Below are positions 9,181-17,090 of a DNA stretch of 64,000 bases, in pieces. This DNA comes from DASUEB01 sp036275295 (GTDB taxonomy: Bacteria > Bacteroidota > Bacteroidia > Flavobacteriales_D > Luteibaculaceae): positions 1-64,000 of the forward strand of contig DASUEB010000183.1 of the NCBI GenBank assembly GCA_036275295.1, given 5' to 3'. Made by a program: the position numbers and the translations under genes. How positions within the stretch are numbered: position 1 is the first letter of the stretch; the number at the start of each line of letters is the position of its first letter. A model generated the notes under the pieces. That model made no database searches, had not been told where the DNA came from, and worked only from the letters and a program-made list of their open reading frames with translations.

Positions 9181-9430
9181 CAGAAAATGAGTGGGACTTT
9201 GCATGGAGATACATCGAAAGCAGCGAAAGGGCGAAGTCGGGTGGTTTAGATCGACTGGTAAGGTAAAAAGGCAGAGCGACAGGAAACCTAACTGCAGAAA
9301 TCGATATCGGAAAAGGGGCTGCGACCCGTTGAGATGGGTTGCGGTTGTTCCGGTCCATTGGGCGGCGTGATGTGCGTTGAAACCGGGCAACAGATCGGTT
9401 TTCAGGTGAAAAGGGAATGAACAATACCTG
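9181..9430. other. Intergenic region between divergent glmM and TPR operons
   Basis: About 250 bases without a convincing gene. One imperfect 8-bp hairpin with GU pairs is visible around 9327-9350 (TGCGACCC / GGGTTGCG), without a T-run. The small open frames here are not supported by codon pattern or homology. Nothing else recognised. Confidence 0.4.
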
Positions 9431-9457
9431 TTGATTAATTAGTGAATATTAACTTTG
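9431..9457 (+). promoter_or_regulatory. Sigma-A promoter for the TPR-aroE operon
   Basis: TTG at 9431-9433, a 16-base spacer, then TAACTTTG at 9450-9457 (exact TAnnTTTG), 56 bases ahead of the ATG at 9514. This is among the clearest -33/-7 pairs in the window. Confidence 0.65.
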
Positions 9458-9513
9458 CACCGGTGTGTGAAAGGCAGAATATTCAGTAAATTTGAGAAAC
9501 ACCAATAGACCCT

Positions 9514-10935
9514 ATGGACAAGGATTATTTCAACGACGACGAGCAGAAAGAGTTTGAGCTGTTGATTAAGCGATTTGACCAGATGATCCGCGATAAAAAC
9601 ATCGGGTTTTTCGATGTCGACGACTTTCAAGCCATTATTGAATACTACCTCGACAACAACCAATTTGACAAAGCCGACCAGGCGATTCAATTGGCGCAGG
9701 AGCAACACCCGCTTTCTGCCGATATTCAGATCAAGCAGGCGGAATATTGGTATCTGTCTGGGCGTTTGAACAAGGCGCTCGACGTATTGTTGCGCATTGT
9801 GCAGGTGGAACATTTCAATGAAGAAGCATTTTTATTGATCGGTGCGATATACAGTCAACAGCGCGAACACAAACGCTCTATTGCCTATTTTGAGAAGGCA
9901 CTCGCCTTGGATCCCGAAGACAAGGATGAGATCTACGTGGATCTGGCGCTAGAATACGAGCATGTGAAGGAGTATGAAAAAGCCATTAAATGCCTAAAGC
10001 AGGCCATTCAAGAAAATCCGGACAATGAAACGGCTGCCTATGAATTGGCTTACTGCTTCTCTGTTGCCGAGCGCTCAGAGGAGGCGGTGACCTATTTCGA
10101 AGACTTTATCAATCAGTATCCCTACTCTTTTACCGGTTGGTACAACCTGGGGTTGAGCTACAGCAAGATTGGTTTGTTGCACAAGGCGATCAGTGCTTTT
10201 GATTACTGTATTTTGATTGAAAAAGGCATTAGTCTTCCCTACCACCAAAAGGCCCTTCTTCAGATTGAGGTTGAGGATTATAAAGGGGCACTGGAAACCT
10301 ATCAAGAATGCCTCAAATACGACGAGAACAGCTCTGCCATTTACAGCTTGATGGGCGAATGTCACGAAAAGATGGGCGAGCTCCCCAAGGCGCTGGAATA
10401 CTACAAAACCGCCATTCGGCTCAACGACGAACAAGCGGATGCTTGGTTGGGTATAGGCATTGTGAAAGATCTGCAGAATGACATTCACAACGCGATGCCC
10501 TACCTCAAAAAAGCCGTTCAGTTAGAGCCCGAAAATGCCGACTACTGGTTTATTCTTGCGGAAGCCAACGTAAAAGCCGGTTACATCGACGATGCAGAAC
10601 AAGCCTACAGGAGAACCGTAGAACTGGAACCGGAGAACGTTTTTGCGTGGCTGGATTACAGCAATTTGGCAGAGGAACAACAAAGTTTGGAAGATGCCCA
10701 ATTGGTCATTGAAGATGCCCTCGCTGCCAATCCGGCGAATGCAAAGCTGCTTTACCGTAAGTCGGTTTTTTTACTAAAAAACGGAGAAAAACAAGAAGGT
10801 CTTGCCGTGTTGGATGAAGCATTAAACGCCAACTTCAAAGATCACGAAGCCTTTCTGGCCTACTATCCGGAGGCAAAAAACATTGCTCAATTAAACGATT
10901 TGATAGATTTGCATAAAAAAAGGAATGAATTTTAA
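9514..10935 (+). CDS. Tetratricopeptide repeat protein
   Basis: 473 residues built almost wholly of TPR units after an acidic N-terminus (MDKDYFNDDEQKEFELLIKR). About ten 34-residue helical hairpins can be recognised, with the usual G/A-Y-A-P pattern, for example AFLLIGAIYSQQREHKRSIA, GWYNLGLSYSKIGLLHKAIS, AIYSLMGECHEKMGELPKAL and YWFILAEANVKAGYIDDAEQ. No signal peptide or enzymatic domain is seen, so it is probably a cytoplasmic scaffold or adaptor. First gene of a compact operon behind a clear promoter; its stop overlaps the comA start by 11 bases. Partner unknown. Confidence 0.85.
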   Translation: MDKDYFNDDEQKEFELLIKRFDQMIRDKNIGFFDVDDFQAIIEYYLDNNQFDKADQAIQLAQEQHPLSADIQIKQAEYWYLSGRLNKALDVLLRIVQVEHFNEEAFLLIGAIYSQQREHKRSIAYFEKALALDPEDKDEIYVDLALEYEHVKEYEKAIKCLKQAIQENPDNETAAYELAYCFSVAERSEEAVTYFEDFINQYPYSFTGWYNLGLSYSKIGLLHKAISAFDYCILIEKGISLPYHQKALLQIEVEDYKGALETYQECLKYDENSSAIYSLMGECHEKMGELPKALEYYKTAIRLNDEQADAWLGIGIVKDLQNDIHNAMPYLKKAVQLEPENADYWFILAEANVKAGYIDDAEQAYRRTVELEPENVFAWLDYSNLAEEQQSLEDAQLVIEDALAANPANAKLLYRKSVFLLKNGEKQEGLAVLDEALNANFKDHEAFLAYYPEAKNIAQLNDLIDLHKKRNEF

Positions 10936-11749
10936 CCTCCCCTTCATCCCGGAGAGACCTGCCCAGCCCAGAAACGTTGGCCTTACCATGATGATGGATA
11001 AGGGATTGAGCATTCGTCAAGCCGAAGATTTCCTCAGTGCCTCAGGCAAATATTGCGATTTGGTAAAATTGGGTTTCGGCACTTCATACCTTACACCCAA
11101 CCTCAAGGAAAAAATCCAGCTTTACCATGAAGCCGGCATGAAGGTTTATCTTGGAGGTACTCTTTTTGAAGCCTTCCTTGCCCGCAACATGATGAACGAC
11201 TACCTCAAACTGGTGGACAGCCTCGGTTTGTCTGTGGTGGAAGTAAGTGACGGTTCGATTGAACTCGCACAAGAAAGCAAGTGTGAGATCATTCACAAGT
11301 TGAGTAAATCGTATACCGTGTTGAGCGAAGTAGGATCGAAAGAAGAAGGTATTTTGATTAGTCCTTCAAAGTGGATCAACATGATGAAAACCGAACTGGA
11401 AGCCGGATCGTGGAAGGTCATTGCAGAGGCTCGAGAGAGCGGTACCGTTGGAATTTATCGCCCGAGTGGATCGGCTCACAGCCAGCTGGTGAACAAAATC
11501 ATTAGCAAGGTTAGAATAGAAGATATACTGTGGGAGGCTCCCATCAAAAAACAGCAGGTTTGGTTTATTAAACTGTTGGGGCCCAATGTTAATTTGGGAA
11601 ATATTTCGCACGAAGAAGTCATTCCCTTGGAGACCCTCCGGATAGGACTTCGCGGCGATACCTTCTTTGATTATTTACCAGAAGAAATAGGCGATCGACT
11701 GCGCCAATCCAACGCCATAAAAAACCTTTCAAATACCCCAGAAATATGA
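10925..11749 (+). CDS. Phosphosulfolactate synthase family protein (ComA-like)
   Basis: 274 residues, TIM-barrel-sized. Family signatures include NVGLTMMMDKGLS, LVKLGFGTSYL, KIQLYHEAGMKVYLGGTLFEAF, VVEVSDGSIEL, LSEVGSKEEG, VIAEARESGTVGIY and the C-terminal LGPNVNLGNI...IPLETLRIGLRGD. In archaeal methanogens ComA adds sulfite to phosphoenolpyruvate as the first step of coenzyme M synthesis; Bacteroidota do not make coenzyme M, so the product (phosphosulfolactate or another sulfonate) probably has another fate. The ATG is preceded by AAAAGGA, overlaps the TPR gene by 11 bases, and the stop overlaps the rhodanese start (ATGA). Family assignment is firm, physiological role is not. Confidence 0.85.
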   Translation: MNFNLPFIPERPAQPRNVGLTMMMDKGLSIRQAEDFLSASGKYCDLVKLGFGTSYLTPNLKEKIQLYHEAGMKVYLGGTLFEAFLARNMMNDYLKLVDSLGLSVVEVSDGSIELAQESKCEIIHKLSKSYTVLSEVGSKEEGILISPSKWINMMKTELEAGSWKVIAEARESGTVGIYRPSGSAHSQLVNKIISKVRIEDILWEAPIKKQQVWFIKLLGPNVNLGNISHEEVIPLETLRIGLRGDTFFDYLPEEIGDRLRQSNAIKNLSNTPEI

Positions 11750-12063
11750 AAGAGATAAGTGTTTTGGAACTCCGCAAGATGATGGATGAAAAAGCGGCAT
11801 TTCAACTGATTGATGTGCGCGAACCATACGAGGTAGAGATTTGTGAGATTGGCGGCGTGAACATTCCCATGGCTGAATTGCCAGGACAACTTGACCAAAT
11901 AAGAAAAGACGTGCCCGTGATCATCCACTGCCGAAGTGGGGCTCGCTCGGCCAACATGATCAATTATCTTGAGGCAACCTTTGGATATAGCAACCTGTAC
12001 AATTTGAAGGGCGGCATATTGGAATACGCAAGAGAAATAGACCCTGATTTGGCCACCTACTGA
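11746..12063 (+). CDS. Single-domain rhodanese-like protein
   Basis: 105 residues, one rhodanese domain. The fold begins with ELRKMMDEKAAFQLIDVREPYE, the conserved DVREPxE element, and continues to the active-site loop VIIHCRSGARSANM, in which the cysteine carries the persulfide. It ends with YNLKGGILEYAREID, the usual GG-containing helix. Family members shuttle sulfane sulfur. Encoded between a sulfite-fixing ComA homologue and a DedA protein, with four- and one-base overlaps, so co-translation is likely; a sulfur-trafficking role beside ComA is inference. Cytoplasmic, with no signal peptide. Confidence 0.88.
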   Translation: MKEISVLELRKMMDEKAAFQLIDVREPYEVEICEIGGVNIPMAELPGQLDQIRKDVPVIIHCRSGARSANMINYLEATFGYSNLYNLKGGILEYAREIDPDLATY

Positions 12064-12710
12064 TGATAGAATTTTTCAAAGAAGCCCTCGATTTTTTCCT
12101 CCACCTCGACGTGCATCTCGAGGCCATCATGGGTGAATACCAAAGCACGACTTACTTCATTCTCTGTTTGATTATTTTCTGCGAGACGGGTTTGGTGGCA
12201 ACCCCTTTTTTGCCGGGCGACTCGCTGTTGTTTGCCGCAGGCGCATTGGTGGCGAAAACGGGAATTTTGAGCATTGAGTTGCTGATTCCTTTGCTTTTTC
12301 TTGCCGCTATTGCCGGCGACAACACCAACTACTTCATCGGGCGGTTTCTGGGACACAAACTATTTGAATGGCCAGGGCTGCGCAAGATTTTGAAGAAAGA
12401 GTACCTGGAGAGAACGCATACTTTCTACGAAAAACACGGAGGCAAAACCATCGTGATGGCTCGATTTATCCCTATTATTCGAACTTTCGCTCCATTTGTA
12501 GCAGGCGTGGGAGAAATGAACTACTCGCGTTACATGCTTTTTTGCGTGACGGGTGGCGCCATATGGGTGACTTCATTGACCCTTGCGGGATATTACTTCG
12601 GTGGCCTAGAGGTGGTCAAAAACAATTTTGAATTGGTTGTATTTGGTATTATCGGAGTGTCTCTATTACCGGTGGTTTACCAGCTTATCAAGGCGAAACT
12701 CAACCGATGA
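12063..12710 (+). CDS. DedA-family membrane protein
   Basis: 215 residues, polytopic. Family signatures are FCETGLVATPFLPGDSLLF (acidic residue in the first re-entrant segment), AIAGDNTNYFIGRFLG, and MARFIPIIRTFAPFVAGVGEM with two conserved arginines, followed by two C-terminal membrane helices (FCVTGGAIWVTSLTLAGYYFG and FELVVFGIIGVSLLPVVYQL). DedA proteins such as UptA translocate undecaprenyl phosphate across the inner membrane; others handle phospholipids. The start ATG overlaps the rhodanese stop (TGATG) and its own stop overlaps aroE (ATGA). The lipid substrate cannot be told from sequence. Confidence 0.9.
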   Translation: MIEFFKEALDFFLHLDVHLEAIMGEYQSTTYFILCLIIFCETGLVATPFLPGDSLLFAAGALVAKTGILSIELLIPLLFLAAIAGDNTNYFIGRFLGHKLFEWPGLRKILKKEYLERTHTFYEKHGGKTIVMARFIPIIRTFAPFVAGVGEMNYSRYMLFCVTGGAIWVTSLTLAGYYFGGLEVVKNNFELVVFGIIGVSLLPVVYQLIKAKLNR

Positions 12711-13447
12711 GCGTTAAAAAATTAGGACTGATTGGTCAGCCACTTAGTCACAGTTTTTCCAAGAAGTATTTTCAGCAGAAATTTGATAGTCAAGGCATCC
12801 GCGAATGGAGCTACGATCTGTACCCCTTGGCCGCTATTGGCGATCTGCCCTCCCTGTGGGCAAGCGAGCCCAACTTGGTGGGTTTAAACGTCACTATTCC
12901 CTATAAAGAGCAGGTCATGCCGCTGTTAACTGAGTTGAGTGATGAGGCCAGGCTGATAGGCGCCGTCAATTGCATCAAACGCGTGGATGGCGGCTGGCGG
13001 GGTTACAATACTGACGCATACGGATTTAGTCAAAGCATCAAACCTTTCCTAGAGCCTTCTCACGATCGGGCATTGGTACTTGGGAGTGGCGGAGCATCGA
13101 AAGCCGTTGTTTACGTACTAAACAGTCTGGGTATTCCTTCTACCCTGGTAAGCCGGCAATCTTCGGAAAACGCCATTGCTTACGGCGACCTAAATGAGGC
13201 TTACCTCAAACACCATCGACTGATCGTCAATACCACTCCATGTGGCATGTACCCTCATGTCGATGAGCTTCCACCCATTAAAACAGAAGCCATTGGCGAA
13301 GGTCATTTTGTGGTGGATCTCATCTATAATCCAGAGGAAACCAAACTTCTGAAAATATCCAAAGCACAAGGGGCTATGGTGCTCAACGGACTATCCATGC
13401 TGCAACTGCAAGCCGAAAGAAGCTGGGAAATCTGGTCGAATGACTAG
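12707..13447 (+). CDS. aroE: Shikimate dehydrogenase
   Basis: 246 residues. Reduces 3-dehydroshikimate to shikimate with NADPH, upstream of chorismate and so also of the menaquinone genes at 55-62 kb. The substrate domain has LIGQPLSHSFSKKYFQQKF, the catalytic lysine in NVTIPYKEQV, and GAVNCIKR; next come NTDAYGF with the conserved Asp, and the nucleotide-binding loop VLGSGGASKAVVYVL. The C-terminus has NTTPCGMYP and LNGLSMLQLQA. Last gene of the TPR-comA-rhodanese-dedA operon, joined by ATGA, and overlapping the convergent VOC gene by four bases. Confidence 0.95.
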   Translation: MSVKKLGLIGQPLSHSFSKKYFQQKFDSQGIREWSYDLYPLAAIGDLPSLWASEPNLVGLNVTIPYKEQVMPLLTELSDEARLIGAVNCIKRVDGGWRGYNTDAYGFSQSIKPFLEPSHDRALVLGSGGASKAVVYVLNSLGIPSTLVSRQSSENAIAYGDLNEAYLKHHRLIVNTTPCGMYPHVDELPPIKTEAIGEGHFVVDLIYNPEETKLLKISKAQGAMVLNGLSMLQLQAERSWEIWSND

Positions 13448-14187
13448 GTGCTGAATAAAAAAATCTTTTGTCCTTCTGGGGTGTAAATAACCACGTTGTT
13501 TTCGTCGCCACCGTGACCCGTATACTCAATGGCATTGATGCCGAGTGCTGAAAGGGCTTCCACCTTGTTGCGCACATCGGGAGCGAAAAAACTGAGTGCT
13601 GCGCCCTCAAAATCCTTGGTTTCGTGTAAGCCAATGATCATGCAACCGTCGTACATCAGCGCCCACGGATAGGGCGAGTCGGTTTGGTGATACACACGAA
13701 AGCCGAGATCTTGCCAATTTTCAATGGCTTCTTGTAGGTCGTCGACGGCATGCGAGAACTCTCCAAAAATGCCAAGCCACTTATTGGGGTAACGCGAGGC
13801 GTCGTGAAAATCAGATTCTGGTAAATCGAGCAACATTTTGTTTTTGGGAACAAACATCGTGTTGGTGTCGGCCTCTACGAGCACGACAATGGTATCAGTC
13901 TTGGTAATGAAAATATTCTCTGTGGTTCCGCGCTGTACGAATTTAACCCCGCGGCCTTGGAGGTTGCTAACAACCTGACCCATGCCCTGATGAAAATAAG
14001 TCAACCCCATGTAGTTATCCCCATTTTGATAAAGAAGGATGATGATGCTATCGTCGGTTAATTTAATCCATGGATAAGGCTCGCTGTCTTCAGCCAGCTT
14101 TCTAAACCCCAATTCGCGATAGAAATCATAGCTTTCGCGGACATTGGCGGTGCCTATTGTTATTTGACAAATAGATCCCAGTTTCAT
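13444..14187 (-). CDS. VOC (glyoxalase/bleomycin-resistance fold) protein
   Basis: 247 residues in two tandem VOC-type halves. Half 1 (about 1-115) opens ICQITIGTANVRESYDFYRELGFRKL and half 2 (about 125-247) has WLGIFGEFSHAVDDLQEAIENWQDLGFRVY; both show the beta-alpha-beta repeat with F/W-Y-x-x-L-G-F. Metal-binding His and Glu positions are not obvious in both halves, so enzymatic activity is uncertain. Single gene, tail-to-tail with aroE, divergent from the exported protein at 14285. Substrate unknown. Confidence 0.72.
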   Translation of the reverse strand: MKLGSICQITIGTANVRESYDFYRELGFRKLAEDSEPYPWIKLTDDSIIILLYQNGDNYMGLTYFHQGMGQVVSNLQGRGVKFVQRGTTENIFITKTDTIVVLVEADTNTMFVPKNKMLLDLPESDFHDASRYPNKWLGIFGEFSHAVDDLQEAIENWQDLGFRVYHQTDSPYPWALMYDGCMIIGLHETKDFEGAALSFFAPDVRNKVEALSALGINAIEYTGHGGDENNVVIYTPEGQKIFLFST

Positions 14188-14230
14188 TACGGTCGAAAAT
14201 ACTGCGTGAAAAGGTTAATTTTATGGAATG

Positions 14231-14264
14231 TTTGCGAAGTTGTTAACAGCTATCGGTAAATTGC
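14231..14264 (+). promoter_or_regulatory. Likely promoter for the 14285 gene
   Basis: TTTG at 14231-14234, 22-base spacer, then TAAATTGC at 14257-14264, one base short of the TAnnTTTG consensus. It lies about 20 bases before the ATG at 14285. Confidence 0.4.
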
Positions 14265-14284
14265 ACTAATAAAACGAAAAACGA

Positions 14285-15043
14285 ATGAAAAGTTATTTCA
14301 TATTGGCCATAAGCATCTTGATCAGTTTGGTTGGGCAAGCACAAAACAATGCCCCCAAAGAACCCAATGAGCTGCTTCTCGCTACAAGGCAAATCGATTT
14401 TATTAAACAGAATGGGGTATTCGTTCGATTGCGCAGCTTGGATAGGACCTACTCTGAATTGGAGAAAAGGGGGATGACAGGGCAAATCAAAAATCTAAGA
14501 GAAAAGGAGGAAGCTCTTACCAAAGAGATCATGACGGCTTTTAACTCGTACTTCAATTTCTGCAAGGTATACTACTTTCAGGCGCGCGACATGGCCGAAA
14601 TACAGAAGGGAAATTTTGCATTGGCAAAAGATAGTGAGGGCAAATCACCATCTTTAGCGGGCACGGAATTTTACTTCATCGATCCGTACAATGCAGAAAC
14701 AAAAAGCACCAACACATCATCAACCGGTTTAACGGTGTTGAGCGCCGACAACAAAGCCTTATTTCATCCTTTTCCGAGCGTATTGCTAAAGCGATGGGGG
14801 CCTTTTTACATTACCTATGATCAATTGATTTACAAGTTGAATTACAAATTCAACGAGCTAGCCTTTGTGAGAGAAAAAATGAAAGAAGGGGGAACCCTGA
14901 GCAAACTAGCTGCAAAAAATCAGGAGGAATTAACCTATTTAGAGCGCAATACCTTGCGGAGCGAATACCTCCAGTACTCCAAAAGCTATCGAAGAGCCAA
15001 TCCGAAGTCGAATAAACCCAAAAATCGAAACAGCGGTTACTGA
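14285..15043 (+). CDS. Exported protein of unknown function
   Basis: 252 residues. A signal peptide (MKSYFILAISILISLVGQAQ, cleavage likely after GQA) leads to a helical, charged mature part: DRTYSELEKRGMTGQIKNLR is probably coiled-coil, followed by FNSYFNFCKVYYF, a short segment LAGTEFYFIDPYN, and FNELAFVREKMKEGGTLSKL. The C-terminus is very basic (YSKSYRRANPKSNKPKNRNSGY). Likely periplasmic; no T9SS sorting domain, lipobox or family is recognised. Convergent with the rimK gene. Start is the only ATG in frame with a signal peptide. Confidence 0.65.
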   Translation: MKSYFILAISILISLVGQAQNNAPKEPNELLLATRQIDFIKQNGVFVRLRSLDRTYSELEKRGMTGQIKNLREKEEALTKEIMTAFNSYFNFCKVYYFQARDMAEIQKGNFALAKDSEGKSPSLAGTEFYFIDPYNAETKSTNTSSTGLTVLSADNKALFHPFPSVLLKRWGPFYITYDQLIYKLNYKFNELAFVREKMKEGGTLSKLAAKNQEELTYLERNTLRSEYLQYSKSYRRANPKSNKPKNRNSGY

Positions 15044-15101
15044 TTGACGTCTACCCTATCCGCAAACGGGTGCGAAAAAAACACCTGTGCGCGTTAACCC
15101 A

Positions 15102-15121
15102 TTATCTCTCCGTCGAGATAA
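15102..15121. other. Hairpin between convergent genes
   Basis: TTATCTC (15102-15108) and GAGATAA (15115-15121) form a 7-bp perfect stem with a six-base loop in the 155-bp gap between two converging genes. There is no T-run on either side, so a factor-independent terminator is not claimed. Confidence 0.3.
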
Positions 15122-15198
15122 GAGAATTTAAAGGAGAAAGGGTTCTGCTCACCTATGATGTCGAGAGATTAGCTTACCCGTTTCACATGTCGGGGGTA

Positions 15199-16104
15199 TC
15201 ACACCCCAACGGTATCGCGAATAGGTCGTTTCTTGGCCAGTTCTTCGATATAACTGATAACGGCACCCGCGATATCTACTCCGGTAGCCTTTTCGATACC
15301 TTCTAGTCCGGGCGAGGAGTTTACCTCTAAAACCAGCGGGCCGCGGTTACTGGGCAACATATCCACTCCTGCGACACTCAAACCCATGGCTTTGGCCGCT
15401 GCTATGGCTGTTTCCTTTTCCGACTTTTTCAATTTGATAGCCATGGATGTTCCACCGCGGTGTAAATTGCTTCTAAACTCGCCCTCAACCCCTTGTCTTT
15501 TCATGGCACCTACCACCTTGCCGTTTACCACAAATGCTCTAATGTCTGCCCCATTGGCTTCTTTGATAAATTCTTGAATAAGAATATCCGCATCTATGCC
15601 GTAAAACGCTTCGATCACTGACTTGGCTGCCTTTTTGCTCTCAGCCAGAACCACACCAATTCCTTGGGTTCCCTCGAGCAATTTAATCACCAAAGGAGCC
15701 CCTCCTACCTCGTTGATAAGTAGCTCGATGTTTTTGGGGTGATTGGCAAATACCGTTTTGGGAATCTGGACTCCCTGACGCGCGAAAATCTGTGTTGCGC
15801 GCAACTTGTCTCTACTGCGAACGATTGACAGCGAGGAGTTAACCACGATTTTCCCCATCATTTCGAACTGCCTTACCACTGCTGATCCGTAAGCGGTATA
15901 ACTGGCGCCAATTCTCGGGATAATGGCATCAATTTCGCCGAGATCTTTCCCGCCGTAATAAATTTTGGCTCCGGCCATATCGGTAACAATGGCGCAGTCG
16001 AGGTAATCGATCAGGATCGCCTCATGCCCCTTTTGCTCAATGGCCTCTATTAACCGTTTGGTGCTGTATAGATTTCCGTTTCTGGATAAAACCGCTATTT
16101 TCAT
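15199..16104 (-). CDS. rimK: RimK-type ATP-grasp ligase
   Basis: 301 residues, typical of RimK. Pre-ATP-grasp region MKIAVLSRNGNLYSTKRLIEA; ATP-grasp parts include VNSSLSIVRSRDKLRATQIF, PLVIKLLEGTQGIGVVLAES (glycine-rich loop), DILIQEFIKEANGADIRAFVV, and the metal-binding LVLEVNSSPGLEGIE. The family adds glutamates to the C-terminus of ribosomal protein S6 or to other acceptors. It is translated after the retropepsin-like gene through an ATGA overlap, a pairing seen for RimB-RimK in pseudomonads. The true acceptor in this organism is not known. Confidence 0.88.
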   Translation of the reverse strand: MKIAVLSRNGNLYSTKRLIEAIEQKGHEAILIDYLDCAIVTDMAGAKIYYGGKDLGEIDAIIPRIGASYTAYGSAVVRQFEMMGKIVVNSSLSIVRSRDKLRATQIFARQGVQIPKTVFANHPKNIELLINEVGGAPLVIKLLEGTQGIGVVLAESKKAAKSVIEAFYGIDADILIQEFIKEANGADIRAFVVNGKVVGAMKRQGVEGEFRSNLHRGGTSMAIKLKKSEKETAIAAAKAMGLSVAGVDMLPSNRGPLVLEVNSSPGLEGIEKATGVDIAGAVISYIEELAKKRPIRDTVGV

Positions 16105-16532
16105 AATGCCGTGTTCTTCAGGGATTTTTTATAACTCAAATTTTTTAGCGCTACATCTACCACAAAGCGTTTTCTCAGAAACCTTCGACCGAGAAGAACG
16201 GGGAAATTCATTTTTGTCCGATTGGTTAGGGTAAAGTCGGCCAGAAATATTTTTCCGAACAACATAAAACCCAATTCCACCACAAAGCGGTCCTGTTGCG
16301 CTCCGTTGCTGCTTTTGACGCGCGTTTGCCTGAAATGCTCAAAAAACATGGGCTTCCCTCGGACAAACTCACAACTGAGCCAGCGATTTCCATCGCGTTC
16401 GACCACCTTGATTTTAGAGGCGTGAATCGCTGAGGTATCGGCACCGGTGTCAATTTTCACCTTTGCTCCCAGCAATCCAATCCCCGGAAAATCAATGATG
16501 TCGGCCCTTCCTATGACTTGTCTAACCTTCAA
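16101..16532 (-). CDS. rimB: RimB-like retropepsin-fold protease
   Basis: 143 residues. The core KVKIDTGADTSAIHA (Asp28-Thr29-Gly30) is the active-site loop of single-domain aspartic proteases, and FPVLLGRRFLRKRFVVDV supplies the second hydrophobic-hydrophobic-Gly element; the family is often listed as ATP-dependent zinc protease (RimK-linked). A TTG is the only start that keeps the whole domain: no ATG or GTG occurs in frame between the upstream stop and the active site. It overlaps rimK by four bases. In other bacteria RimB modulates RimK glutamylation. A near-consensus -7 box (TAAATTGC) is 16 bases upstream on the minus strand. Confidence 0.82.
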   Translation of the reverse strand: MKVRQVIGRADIIDFPGIGLLGAKVKIDTGADTSAIHASKIKVVERDGNRWLSCEFVRGKPMFFEHFRQTRVKSSNGAQQDRFVVELGFMLFGKIFLADFTLTNRTKMNFPVLLGRRFLRKRFVVDVALKNLSYKKSLKNTAL

Positions 16533-16547
16533 TGCGGTGATTTTAGC

Positions 16548-16555
16548 GCAATTTA
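16548..16555 (-). promoter_or_regulatory. Possible -7 box for rimB-rimK
   Basis: Minus strand TAAATTGC, close to TAnnTTTG but one T short, in the AT-rich region 16 bases before the TTG start of rimB. Weak by itself, supported by the position. Confidence 0.3.
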
Positions 16556-16685
16556 AAAGATAATCCCGGAAAACAAACAGCTGTTGATCAACTCAAGGCA
16601 CGAGAAATAGAAAGAGATAATCATTTTTTAACCAACTAATAATCAATCAACTAAAAAATATTTTGTTAAATTCTAGTACTTTGTA

Positions 16686-16717
16686 TTGCATAATACCAAT
16701 CTATACATATATATTTG
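16686..16717 (+). promoter_or_regulatory. Sigma-A promoter for padR-pspC
   Basis: TTG at 16686-16688, a 21-base spacer and TATATTTG at 16710-16717 (exact TAnnTTTG), 31 bases before the padR ATG. The surrounding 150 bases are much more AT-rich than the genes around them. The PadR protein encoded downstream probably regulates this promoter itself. Confidence 0.6.
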
Positions 16718-16748
16718 CTAAAAATACTACTAAACTAAATTAAGTACT

Positions 16749-17090
16749 ATGGACATCGAGAATACCAAAGCACAGATGCGTAAGGGGGTGCTCGAGTACT
16801 GTGTGCTTTCGATCATCAATCGCAGCGAATCCTATCCTTCCGATATCATGCAGGAGCTAAAAGATGCGCGGTTATTGGTAGTAGAAGGTACCTTGTACCC
16901 TTTGCTGACCCGACTAAAAAACGCTGGAATATTGGACTACCGCTGGGAGGAGAGCAAATCGGGGCCACCTCGTAAATACTACTCCCTGACCTTGCCTGGA
17001 CAAGTTTTTTTACAAGAGCTTGACAAAACATGGCGTGAATTGGCTCACGCTGTAAGTCTAACTACCCAAAAAACCCAAACCCATGAATAA
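16749..17090 (+). CDS. PadR-family transcriptional regulator
   Basis: 113 residues, a single winged-helix domain of the short PadR class. The N-terminal MRKGVLEYCVLSIINRSESYPSDIMQEL leads to the recognition helix and wing: VVEGTLYPLLTRLKNAGILDYRW and SGPPRKYYSLTLPGQVFLQELD, with the conserved GTLYPLLxRLxxxG and GPPRKYY motifs. The stop overlaps the PspC gene start by eight bases, a coupling common in Bacteroidota. Probably represses its own operon; the inducer is unknown. Confidence 0.93.
   Translation: MDIENTKAQMRKGVLEYCVLSIINRSESYPSDIMQELKDARLLVVEGTLYPLLTRLKNAGILDYRWEESKSGPPRKYYSLTLPGQVFLQELDKTWRELAHAVSLTTQKTQTHE

Noticed and set aside
9164..9424. Minus-strand frames in the glmM-TPR spacer
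   Set aside because: They overlap the glmM promoter box and are rich in residues typical of untranslated DNA; no support.
15070..15306. A 78-codon plus-strand frame beyond the 14285 gene
   Set aside because: Its second half is antisense to the rimK C-terminus, and it has no promoter or family match.
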